Below are positions 1-13,000 of a DNA stretch of 64,000 bases, in pieces. This stretch comes from Doris montereyensis (taxonomy: Eukaryota; Mollusca; Gastropoda; Nudibranchia; Dorididae). The position numbers were made by a program, and so were the translations under genes. Positions within the stretch are counted from its first letter, which is position 1; each line of letters opens with the position of its first letter. The notes below the pieces were generated by a model. That model saw only the letters and a list, made by a program, of their open reading frames with translations. It was not told the DNA's origin and searched no databases. The stretch is taken from NCBI GenBank assembly GCA_037039925.1, contig JAXRKP010000313.1:159287-223286 (forward strand), read 5' to 3'.

Positions 1-936
1 CTTTATCCCGCTTCAGCGGGAATCCGGCATAGAGTTCTGAATGGGAATTCTCGCTATAGCGGGATCAGGACTCATAGCTTAACCGTGAGAAAGGCAGATA
101 GAAGCTATCAAAATCGCGAGTTGAAAAGGAAAATTCCAGATTTTTGTCCCTTGCCATAGCAAATGCATAGGTATGCAAGCATTCTTAGAATCGGCATTAA
201 TTTTTCTATGCATATGTGAATTTTCATAAATGTATCATTACGTACAACGGAGCACCGTCAATTCATCTTAGATAAGTTACAATCATGTTCAAAGCAGAGA
301 CGGCCAAGTCTAATGTGATGGATATGAATGTTCCATCTATCACACACCCCCCCCCACGAACATGAGGTATGCATGCTATTGATCAGCTCATCATATTATG
401 GCCGTACAAATTGTCATAATGATCTGAATGCCTTCTTAATATTATTATTGATATCCAATATTCAGAAAACTCTCAAAGAAAATGCATTCAGATCAATCTA
501 ATACAAAATATCACTCATTCGATGGCAACATTTTTTTCATGGGTATCACAAGGACCCAGAGAGAAATCCCCTGACAGGCTGCTAAAGCCACCACAGTTTC
601 ACTTTGTTGCTAGATCTAATTTTCATCAGTCACGGTTAATTTCAAGTAGATCTCTGTGAAATCCTGAGGAAATAAATAAACAGTAGCTTTCTAATTGCCG
701 ATAGACTGAAATACACTCTTCCTACTAAAAGGAAGAAAGGGTGTAGATTCTAGATCCAGTTTATATTCTACAACCTCGCTCTCGATCAGAGCCGACAGAC
801 TGACAGAAATAGAGCATCAGTCACGATTGGGTCTATTTTTCAGATTCCTATATCTCCCAGTAAAGTGTCAAATATTTAACTAATCAGGCACAAACACCAA
901 TTTGATTGCAAGACTGACATCCTGCATGAGACTTAC
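1..936. other. PIGK intron 8, no exon seen
   Basis: AT-rich intron sequence after the exon 8 donor. The first 75 bp hold two small hairpins (CCCGC-TCA-GCGGG near 8-21, and a CTATAG-centred palindrome near 52-66) that may be an eroded repeat end. A C-run lies near 347-355. Nothing else recognised. Confidence 0.6.
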
Positions 937-1047
937 AAATTGTGCCATAGTTTTCTTAGAACCAGGTTTGACAGATTCCAAGAATTCCAGTGCATGGTAG
1001 GTGTAGCGATCAATCACGTACACACCCAGGGCTGGGTCCACGTGATG
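937..1047 (-). CDS. PIGK: PIGK exon 8 (last one in window)
   Basis: 111 bp, 37 codons, phase 0 at both ends. It encodes [20 protein letters not shown] then [17 protein letters not shown], matching the PIGK VHLMDRYTFYVLEFLE region. Acceptor TTTCTAG, donor GTAAGT. Positions 1-936 contain no further recognisable exon, so the C-terminal part lies outside the window. Confidence 0.92.
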
Positions 1048-4000
1048 CTAGAAAAAAAACAAATAAAATATTAACAACTACAAAAGTTAGGAGATAAATA
1101 AAGGTAAAACTTAAGAGAAAAAAAGATTTTGTAATAAGTTAATCTATAAAAGAAAGTGAAGAAAAGACTTTGTAATAAGTTAATCTATAAAATGAAGTCA
1201 ATAAAGAAAGATTTTGTAATAAGTTAATCTATAAAATAAAGTAAAGAAAGATTTTGTAATAAGTTAATCTATAAAATAAAGTAAAGAAAAATTTTGTAAT
1301 AAATTAATCTATAACATAAAGTAAAGAAAGATTTTGTAATAAATTAATCTATAACATAAAGTAAAGAAAGACCTTGTAACAAATTAATTTTTATACAGTA
1401 GTGACCTTCTAGAGCTAAAGGTTTACTTGGACTACATTTGAATGTCTACAATTTCTAGTCTAGAGCTAAAGGTTTACTTGGACTACATTTGAATGTCTAC
1501 AATTTCTAGTCTAGAGCTAAAGGTTTACTTGGACTACATTTGAACGTCTACAATTTCTAGACTAGAGCTAAAGGTTTACTTGGACTACATTTGAACGTCT
1601 ACAATTTCTAGTCTAGAGCTAAAGGTTTACTTGGACTACATTTGAACGTCTACAATTTCTAGTCTAGAGCTAAAGGTTTACTTGGACTACATTTGAACGT
1701 CTACAATTTCTAGTCTAGAGTTTAAAGTTTACTTGGGCTACATTTAAATGTCTACAATGTCTAGTCTAGAGCTAAAGGTTTACTTGGACTACATTTGAAC
1801 GTCTACAATTTCTAGTCTAGAGTTTAAAGTTTACTTGGGCTACATTTAAATGTCTACAATGTCTAGTCTAGAGCTAAAGGTTTACTTGGGCTACATTTGA
1901 ACGTCTACAATTTCTAGTCTAGAGCTAAAGGTTTACTTGGACTACATTTGAATGTCTACAATTTCTAGTCTAGAGCTAAAGGTTTACTTGGGCTACATTT
2001 GAATGTCTAGAATTTCTAGTCTAGAGTTTAAAGTTTACTTGGGCTACATTTAAATGTCTACAATTTCTAGTATAGAGTTAAATATTTACTTGGGCTACAT
2101 TTGAATGTCTAGAATTTCTAGTCTAGAGTTTAAAGTTTACTTGGGCTACATTTGAATGACTACAATTTTTAAGGCTTGTCATTTACACTTTTTCTTTTAC
2201 AGTAAATTCTTGCATCCTTTATACTATGTGCACTGTACAGGTTCGTATGAGGATACTACGTCATTTATTTTGGTTGTATTCTATAGCTTGATTGATCAAT
2301 CAGCACAAGATGCTGACATCATGTGCTAAATATGCTCAAGAGCTCAGGTGCAAGTAAAATATAAGGCTCAGGGGACAGGATTGAGAAAGGGTTTAAACGC
2401 TTACTTTAAACAGCCATTCATGAATGATAAAGCCTCAATAAAATCCAAAAATAAAATCTTGTTGTTAAAGACACCTTTCTACTAAACTGATCACCGACTT
2501 ACCGATAGCGAGTCTTGTCCAATCTTGCTGCTTGCCACTCCAAGAATGTTGGGAGAGTAAAACTTCTGGAACATGGACTCAGCCTGACAAGTGTCAATCA
2601 TAAAGAAAATCTCATGGTACCTGGAAAAGCCCCAAACAAAGGAAAAAGGAAATGAGCATGGCTGATAGACAAAAGGAACAAGGAAATGAGCATGGCTGAT
2701 AGACAAAACGAACAAGGAAATGAGTATGGCTGATAGACAAAAGGAACAAGGAAATGAGCATGGCTGATAGACAAAACGAACAAGGAAATGAGCATGGCTG
2801 ATAGACAAAAGGAACAAGGAAATGAGCGTGGCTGATAGACAAAAGGAACAAAGAAATGAGCATGGCTGATAGACAAAAGGAACAAGGAAATGAGCATGGC
2901 TGATAGACAAAAGGAATAAGGAAATGAGCATGGCTAATAAACAATGGGAACAAGGAAATGAACATGGCTGATAGACAAAAGGAACAAGGAAATGAGCATG
3001 GCTGATAGACAAAAGGAACAAGGAAATGAGCATGGCTGATAGACAAAGGAATAAGGAAATGAGCATGGCTGATAAACAATAGGAACAAGGAAATAAGCAT
3101 GGCTGATAGACAATAGGAACAAGGAAATGAGCATGGCTGCTATTTCTGTGCACAAAATTCTACTATCGGAAGTATCACAGAGGATATCTTCAGCTTGAAA
3201 GATGTCCAAATAATGCAACTTTGTGAGTTTTATCTTCGAATACTTAACCATTGATGTGTAAAATTTTGTGATGTTTCATTGTAGCAGGATGTTTGTTTTA
3301 TCTAATGTTTAATTAACTTTTGTTCACACTTGGTGAAAAAAAAATGTGATATTTTCATCTCATAATATCTTTGTTGTTTAATCATGTACAATGACTGCAT
3401 TTGCTGCTAATTAATCTACTATTTTTAGAAATACACAGCTGGAGAAAAATGAATTCAAAAACTTGTTCATTGTTGTTCAATAAATCAGATTTCAAAACCC
3501 ATAAATATCTCCTCGTATGGCCCGTACACCACAATAGGAACTTCCCCTAACGGCAAGTAATTTGAACCCATGACCCAACGCGTTAGGGAGTGTAGGCCAT
3601 GGCTGCGCTCCAACTAAAAGAGCGACTGCTAACAGCCGTGATTAATACTAATATTTATAATAATAATACTTTATTGATCCGAAGAAGATAATTACATTCA
3701 ATAATTCCCATTCAGAAATATATTCAATTATAAAGCAGAAGTTTAACTTTCATTTTCCTCAAAACTATGACACGCAATGCAAAATCCACCTTCCATCCCT
3801 GTTTCTCCATTTGACAGACACTACATTTTACAAGTGTTCCAGTCAAAACAGGTGATTTTTTTTGTTTCATTGTAATTTATTCTGTCTACTGTATGTTTTA
3901 ATCTCAGGGTAAGTCAAGAGGAAAATGTCAGATAAAAAAGCTACCCCCAAAAAAGAAAAAAAAACCTCCATGAAAGAGATCACCTTTTTTCTGCCACATT

Positions 4001-7000
4001 TGCTCGAATGCATCAGCCAATTCCACGTTAGAGATTTCGTTGGCGTCTTGGAACTTCAAAAGCCGTCACCACCGTGTCCTGGAGGAAGAAAAACAGAAAC
4101 GAAACAGGTATAATAATACTTGCTGTCTTTGTTACAATAAAATTAATTAGAACAATCACCTTAAAAAATCAATAAATAGAAATTACAAAAAGCCATCACC
4201 ATTACATACATGAAAAAGATAGGGATTAGAATTTTAGAATGACGTATCAGTTCTAAGTTAGTGTACGATATAAGAAAGCAAAACCCAAAACAGTTCTGCA
4301 GCAAATTACTACTTCATATTTTCTTAACATTAAATAATCTATTGTGGATACAAAAAAATTAAGAATTCATAGTTTTATCTTTCCATTCTTAAAAAAATAC
4401 TCACTCATTTATACAATGAACTGAATTTTCATCAAAAAATTTCAAAAGCATTCATTTTGGGTTGTTTGGAAGCCATAGCTGAGAAATCGCGGTTTGTTCA
4501 ATAGTGGTAAATGCATATCACAAAATGTTGAACTATGAAATATAAGAGAAGGGACTGAGCAACTCAACATTATTTTAGCATCGGTAGATTGAAGAATTCT
4601 CTACAAAATGATGTGAAACTTTGCATGAGAAAAGTTCAATGATTGTTTCAAGCCACCGCACATAGATGTGTGAGAAACACGAGGGCCTTAACCATCAATA
4701 ACACCTTTGACACATGTGTGGGAGATGGATTTCATGTCATAGCAGGTGTCTCATACATATATAGACGAGAGAGCAGGACTAATCGAGTTAAGGAATAAAA
4801 GCCAAGAAAAAAGTTATGGTGCATATGCCAAAACTTCTACAAATTCAGGAAGAAAAGCATTGGCGGCCCACCCGTCATGTAGACTAAAATGTTGCTTCTC
4901 TCATCAGTCAGCAGTCGCTTGGACCTTGGAGTACTCGGAGGAGGCGGCCTGTGAGGATCCTGATAAAGTTTTCCACTGTTACCTGAAATATATTGGAACA
5001 ACACTTGTCATCTGATCTATGTATGAAGTCTCAGGAGTCATGACATCAAGGTCATTCAAACTAATGTAATAGGCAACAACCACATGGCTCATACAGCCCG
5101 ACCTCATCCTGATTTCTGTAGTCTGAAGTTGATTTTGAGTTTAGTTCATTTTACTCACATCCACAACTAAGATCTGAAGTTGATTTTGAGTTTAGTTCAT
5201 TTTACACACATCCACAATTAAGGTCAGTTGATTTTGAGTTTAGTTCATTTTACACACATCCACAATTAAGGTCTGAAGTTGATTTTGAGTTTAGTTCATT
5301 TTACACACATCCACAATTAAGGTCTGAAGTTGATTTTGAGTTTAGTTCATTTTACACACATCCACAATTACCCAGGTCAAATTTTGAGGTATAAACATTA
5401 GTCTGAAGTTTTGAGTTTTCATTACAGAATAATTTTCCAGTACAATTAAGGGAAGTGACTATTCTTGTTCTGCTTCCGCTATTGAATCCGGGATTTTATT
5501 CTCCTGATCTAAGGTCTTAAGTTGAAGTCAGATTCTCAATTAGGGATTAGTCCATTTTGTCAATTTACCCAGGTCAAATGATCTCTTTGCATGTAGTCAG
5601 GGTGTCTGGCGTCAATATCAATCCGGGATAAGCCTGGCGCTAAGTCAGCTTGGTCAAGAGCTAGTTCAGATTTGCCTTCAACGTGATATACATATTCCAG
5701 ATTGGCAGGAGCTAGTACAGATTTTAGGCCTTCAACGTGATATACATATTCCAGATGGAAAGAAATACGGCATTGTCATCTCAATTTGAATTCTTATTTT
5801 ATTGCATTGAGTTTAACAAACGATTTGCCTTTCTGACAAAGTAAAAACCAGCCTCTTAGCTAGACTAAAGTGTTTAGAAGCAACATTTTAGGCATGGTTA
5901 CATCAATGGCCAAGTGGTTAGGCTGCTGGACTTGGGATCATGAAATCTGGATTTGAATCCTAGCAAAGCTAAATCCGACATTGTGGTCCTTGGGAAAGAC
6001 AATGAACACACATTTTCCTCACTCGACTGAAGTGCAAATGGAAGCACTATCTTAAGAGTAAAAACATGCATCAGAAATCTGTCCAGGAGGTAACTATCAT
6101 CACTTGTTCCGCTGTGCGGTACAGAAACTGGGATACGCTCCGGCCCTGTGAGCCATAATTGTTTTAAAAGAACTTTACTTATTTTCGGCATGATAATTAA
6201 AGAGGAAGAAATCTGCTACATACAAAAGAGCGACATCTAAGGTGGAAACCACTGCACCCTGACTGACCTCATAACCTCTGTAATCCACTTCCACATCGTC
6301 TCCGTAGACGTTTATGTTCTGGTTGGCATTGTTGAAAACCATTGCTGAGAACAAGAAATTGTAAGCAAATAACAATCATCATATACTTATATTATACAGG
6401 ATTTAGGAAGTAAAGTTGAGACAAACAGTGAGAAAGTCATGCGTGTAAAAATTCCTTCAAGGCCATTACGGTCTATAGAGTCGTAGCTTATCCCGGTTTC
6501 AATAGCGTGAAGCGAAACAGGTGATAACAATCCCCAATGTCCTGGACAGGACATAAGTCCTGATAGAAACATTTTCTGACCCCGAGCTAGTGCTTGTACC
6601 CATTTGTATCTAAGTCGGGCGGGGAAAGTGCGTGTTAAGCGTCTTTCCCAAGGAAGACAACATCGGACGTAAAATTTGGCAAGGAACCAGAGACCTCATG
6701 ATCACCAGCCCGATAGCTGTAACTGCTCGGCCACCGATGTCATACAGAGTCATGCATGCGAGCATCAAATAATGTTAAGCCCTGTAGGAACAAAGACGGG
6801 AGAAATACTAAAGAATAGACAGAAAACCAATATTGTTGGCCCAAACCTGTGACGGTAGCCATCACGTCCGTACAAAAACAGAGAGCACTACCCACCAAGC
6901 TTACCCACAGTATACCATAGGGTAATTATGTTTGTCTTTAAGTAAAGTCCCCATACTCTTACCCACAGTATACCATAGGTAATTATGTTTGTCTTTAAAT

Positions 7001-10000
7001 AAAGTCCCCATACTCTTACCCACAGTATATCATAAGGTAATTATGTTTGTCTTTAAGTAAAGTCCCCATACTCTTACCCACAGTATATCATAAGGTAATT
7101 ATGTTTGTTTGTAAGTAAAGTCCCCATACTCTTACCCACAGCATATCATAGGGTAATCATGTTTGTCTGTAAATAAATGTTTGTTCCCATACTCTTACCC
7201 ACAGTCGAGCATATAGAGTAACCATGTTTGTCTGCAAGTAAAATCTTCATACTCTTATCCACAGTCGAGCATATAGGGTAAACATATTTGTCTGTAAGTA
7301 AAATCCCCATACTCTTACCCGCAGTATATCATAGGGTAAGCGGGAGTAAAGTCCTCCTTGGCTGGTTTTCTTTGCCATTACCATCCATGCCACCGTTACT
7401 ACCTTCACCAAGGCTAAATGAACCACGCTACTACCGCCCCTTTCACTGTTGGGTCGACACGAGGTCAGAGAAATTTGGCGGACTGGGAAATCGAAATCGG
7501 ATGTGTTGAATGGTAGTCAGGTTCACTGGCTGAGCTGCCGGAGCGCTTACAGTATTTACTATCAACTCAAAACAACAAAAATAGAAAGATTTTATGATGA
7601 TTGTGATTCAAGCTAAAGCCGCCCTTCCAAAATGGTAACAAAAAATTATATTACTTACAAAAAGCAAAGCACTGACATCAAACATCATATTTTAACCAAA
7701 CATTTTGATTCTTTTCATCTCTTTCCACCTCCTTTCTGTGTTTCCTTCTGACGTCACAGTGTATATAAGTGTGTATATAGTCCTCGCTTGTCTGATGATA
7801 CCCAATACGACACATGTGTCTTTATTGGTTGAGTTGTTGCTTATTGTCGTTTACCACAGCAAAGTAATTTAAGAAAACTCCTCCAATATCTAGGTCACCC
7901 AACAACATAGCAAAACAGAACAGTAAGAAGACAAAAAGAAACAAGAGAACAGGTGAAAAGATCCCCCCCCCCCCCCCCCCAATTAGAAAACTGTATTTCT
8001 TTTGCGTTCATCTGTTTCATGGGAATTTACCCAATTCAACATATCCAGTGATCTCAGGGTGAATTACAAGGCAACAGCATGATGAAAGACATGCATACCT
8101 GCCAACCTGTTTTTAAGTTACAAAGCAGACTATGACTGCCAGATTTCTTCTGACCAGCACGGCGGCCAGTAATATTCCACATTTGACTTGAATTAACTCC
8201 CTTTAAGTGGGGGGGGGGTGTTTGTTTGTGTTTTGTAAAAGACAATTATAACCACTACCGTTGTACTTGGCATGTGTAAATTGGCTGAAAATTATTCTTT
8301 AAAATTTCATCATATGGTTGCCAACATCGCCATCTTGGATTTTCATTGCGAAAATACCAACAATTTCATTTCAAATAGGTCTTTTCAGTTATGAACAAAC
8401 TTAACTTTGCACACAAGTTATTCGTTCAATATCTAGCCTCACCAATAGTTTTTTTGATAAATTAAACTGTTTTGATTTTATGAATGATTTGAAAATGCAT
8501 ATTAGCAACCTTTCCAATTTTTGGCAAATTTAATCACAATTTTTTAAATTTTGCATAAACTTGAAAAGATATAAAAAATCGTTACCGGACGAAATTTTGT
8601 TTTGTGGTATAGGTGTTATACTCCAAATTTGGAGGCAACCGGACAATAAGTTAAAAAGTAGATCTTTAACATTTTCCCCCGTTATTTTAATGTTTTTTTC
8701 CACACAATAACCTATAAAACAATAATACAATACTTTGAAACAACATAAAATCTTGAGAGGCTACCAAATACTTCATGTCGACCCTATTTCAACTGCTCCA
8801 GGTCCCCTATACTTTATGTCAGGATGACATTTTTCTTATAACAGGTGCGCAGAATGTTTTCCGTAATATTCGGCAGATCTTAGCTAATATAGACAATAAT
8901 TCCTCAAAACACATGTTTCAGAAAGAGTACCTTGTGGTAATTAAATTGAGTACCAACTTGTTGTACTTTAGACAAACTTTCCGGCTTTTAAGGTACAACC
9001 AATGTGTTGAAGGTTACACAGGTATCATTTCTAAAAAAATCGTATATAATAAAAGAACCGATACTGAGCCTTTGTTATGGTATTAATGTGAAAGGAATGA
9101 ACTGCTCCATCCAGTAGCCCAATAAACGAGATTTGTTTGATTTGTGGTAAAAATGCCCACCCCTTAAGGGGAATAACTCAAAAACTCAGCTATTCATCAT
9201 GGTCCTTATTGGTGAAGTCTATTGACAATTTTGCAAATTCAGAATGGCGTGTCCGGACTTTCAAGCCTATTTATCTTGAGAGTGTCTGCCTTTAACCAAT
9301 AAAGCACAGATAACCCTATTAACCTTACTGTTCAATGTAAACACAGACTTGCCGACTCATAGTCACAAGAACACACTTCATACATTTGGCCGTAGGCCTA
9401 CTGGTTGGTTGACAGCCATAGACAAGTCAAAGACTTTCAAAAAAGGAGAGAAAAGAGAAAGAATAGGACGAGGAAAGAAAGAACGATCACAAGCAGTAGC
9501 TACACCGCCAAACCCCACACTAGCCTTTATGACAGAGACTCACCTGGCCGTGGATTCCAGCGGATTGCAAGCCATGTCATCTGCCACCATCAGGATAATC
9601 TGACTAGAGGGAGGCAGCAGAGGGCAGGAAGAAAAAAACCCATTAAGCTTTACACTTATGAATTTCTTTTGCTTGTAAAACCTGTCCACCATGTGCATTG
9701 ATCTTAGAGTTAGAGTGAATTTAGAGGAAACAGTAAGATGAAAGACATATGTAAAACCTGTCCACCATATGCAGTGATCTTAGAGGAAACAATAAGGTGA
9801 AAGACATATGTAAAACCTGTCCACCATATGCAGTGATTTTAGAGTGAATTTAGAGGAAACAGTAAGGTGAAAGACATATATATGTGAAACCTGTCCACCA
9901 TATGCAGTGATCTTAGAGTGAATTTAGAGGAAACAGTAAGGTGAAAGAAACATATGTGAAACCTGTCCACCATATGCAGTAATCTTAGAGTGAATTTAGA

Positions 10001-13000
10001 GTGAAACAGTAAGTGATGAAAGACATATATAAGTGAAACCTGTCCACCATATGCAGTGATCTTAGAGTGAATTTAGAGGAAACAGTAGATGAAAGACATA
10101 TGTGAAACCTGTCCACCATATGCAGTGATCTTAGAGTGAATTTAGAGGAAACAGTAAGATGAAAGACATACGTGAAACCTGTCCACCATATGCAGTGATC
10201 TTAGAGTGAATTTAGAGGAAAAACCTGTCCACCATATGCAGTGAAAGACATATGTGAAACCTGGCCACCATATGCAGTGATCTTAGAGTGAATTTAGAGG
10301 AAACAGTAAGGTGAAAGACATATGTGAAACCTGTCCACCATATGCAGTGATCTTAGAGTGAATTTAGAGGAAACAGTAAGATGAAAGACATATATGTGAA
10401 ACCTGTCCACCATATGCAGTGATCTTAGAGTGAATTTAGAGGAAACAGTAAGGTGAAAGACATATGTGAAAATGTGAAAGGAAAAAAGAGGACCTATCAA
10501 CACCACCTGCCACCCATTCACTACAATCATGGTATCAATGCAAAAATTAAACAATCAATTAATTCTCACCAAAAACACAGTCATATTCTTAAGCTCAAAA
10601 GGCACATCTGCAGGCAATTTGTAACCTTTACTACAGAAAATTGGAACATCGGTTAAGAAATAAAGATAGTAGTTTAGATCGCTTTTTTCTTCTTCATATT
10701 TGATCTGATGTAATTGCCTTGTGCTTTTGTGTTGATCGTTTTGTGGCTTTTGATTTGAATTAATTTTTTCAGTTTTGGTGGCTAATAGACCATTGTTATA
10801 TAGCCGAGTCTGACTTTTCAAAAGCCTGCTAAATAAGACACTTGTGGATTTATTGAGTGCCGGCTATAGCTTGGGTTCCTGTCATATCTGAGACTATTAT
10901 AAGTGGGAACTACTGTGCATGTGCCATCTAAACACATCAAGTGTGAGCATAGTATACTGTATGTCTGATTGCACATTGCATTTACATTCAACAGCTGATA
11001 TAAGTGTTTGTATTTTACGTTATAGCGACCTTCAGATTAGAAATTGTTGGCTCTGTTTGAGACATTGACCATTTTCTCATTCCAATTGAGCTGTTCCATT
11101 TAAGCGGCTGTTGCAATTAAATCGGCTTTACATACAAACAGTCGAACCTGTCTAAATTAGAAATATTTTCTTTCAACAAGAACACAAAGACACCCACTCC
11201 CACGATCTACATACAATGTAATGTCTGTATGTCACTGAATATTTCATGTTCCCTCTTTTTAGACCTCTGTTTATTATAACAATTCCAAGCACTCACAATA
11301 TCGATGTCAAAATAGTAAGGAATATCAAACCTGGATGTGTTTGATGAAAAAAAAAAAAAAATCCAGACAAAACGCGCCCGACTTCTGCTTTCACACCAAT
11401 GATTGAAACAAAAAGTTAGATGATGCGACCGCATTTCTGATCTGCTTAAACGTCATGTCCCGTATGCATATAGGCCTATTCTTGTACCTTTTAAGTTCAT
11501 ACATGAAGTGCCAGCACATATTTATAGGTCAAATATATTGTATTATAATCATAGAACATATTATTATAAATGTAGTACATACACAGTGTCGTGATATATA
11601 TGTAGTTTCCACTGTCTAAGACGGAAAATGGGGTTGCTCCCTTCCAATTTAGTTTTAAACAGGTTTGACTGTATATATAGATATATACACATATTATACA
11701 GCTTATCTACCTGTCTGGAATTCCAAGTCGTTTCACACTGCGGTAAATGGAGAGCACATTGGCCATGTGTCTGTAGTTGAACCAGAATCGGGATGTATCA
11801 ACCAGCACGGCCCAGTTGTTTGTGTGCCCCGTCTTGTAAAAATTTTCTTCATGCTCCTGTAACACAAAAGGGGTAAAAAGGAGGGGAAAAAAAAACCTAA
11901 CAATTAAGGAGGAGGACAGGTCCTTAACATGACTATTGTTTTTAAATTAGACAATTGTCTAAATTAAACTGAAATAAACAAGCCCTTTTCTCGAAATGTA
12001 GTTTTTCGTTTACAGACCGATTTGTATAATTGGCACACAGGTTCCTCTCCTCAATATTAATAGAATGACGTCAGATGGCGGTCGTTTCCTTAGCAACCAA
12101 GGACGCTACAAACTTTGCAATGATATAGGACGACTACGTTCTGACAGTTAGCCACATGTATATCAACGAAAAAACCCAATCTCTAAAGCATAAAAAATCA
12201 CTTCAGGAGGTGCCCCCCTCCCTTAAAGACTTATTTCCCTCGAAAACAATAATTGACTGAAACCATCTGCATGACAATACGCATGTGATGACTGTGAACT
12301 GCTTTCACACAGCAGTTCGCCAGCAGAATTAGTAAAGTAGGTCTACCTGCGCTTTCTCCCCATTGAGTACACTTTCTTAGTTCCTATTCTACATTTCAGT
12401 GTATGAGTTCAGATGCCGAGATGATCTTTCTCCAGGATGCCCTGTGCTGGCATGTTTTGTTTCCTTCCAAAAAAAGTTAAATTTTTATGCTTCAATGCCT
12501 CTTTTATATCTTCTTCCCACTTTCTACTTTCTTTTCCGGAATGAAATATGACCGCTAAAACTAGAAGTCGACTTCGCTCAAGGCCGTCAAGATGGCCTTG
12601 CTTCGGCTACGATTGAAACTGAAATTACGTGTCTTCAACTTCAATTCTTTAAAAATAAATTTTTAGACAGAGATTCTAGATCTAGATCTATGTGTCCCAA
12701 TAAAACCCGGGTCCGAATAAAACCCACACTATTGGGACACGGGTCCGAATGAAACCCACACTACTGGTACATGGGTCGAAAAAAAAACCCACACTATTGG
12801 GACCCGGGTCCGATAAGAACAGCCTCAAAATAAACGCTCTTTATTATGTCTCTAGCCTTGCTTGGACAGTTTAGGTGGATAGAGAAGATGACGCTTTGCC
12901 TATGGACAACCCTCGTCCCTAGACTGGGTTTACATAGCTAGACTTAATAGATCTAGAGTGAAGTCCCCAGCACTCGCACACTAACGGTCGGAAGCTCTTT

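Noticed and set aside
2491..3251. Four overlapping minus-strand ORFs of up to 220 codons (Ser/Leu/Phe-rich)
   Set aside because: They translate the 34-bp minisatellite; the only real coding part is PIGK exon 7 at 2503-2620.
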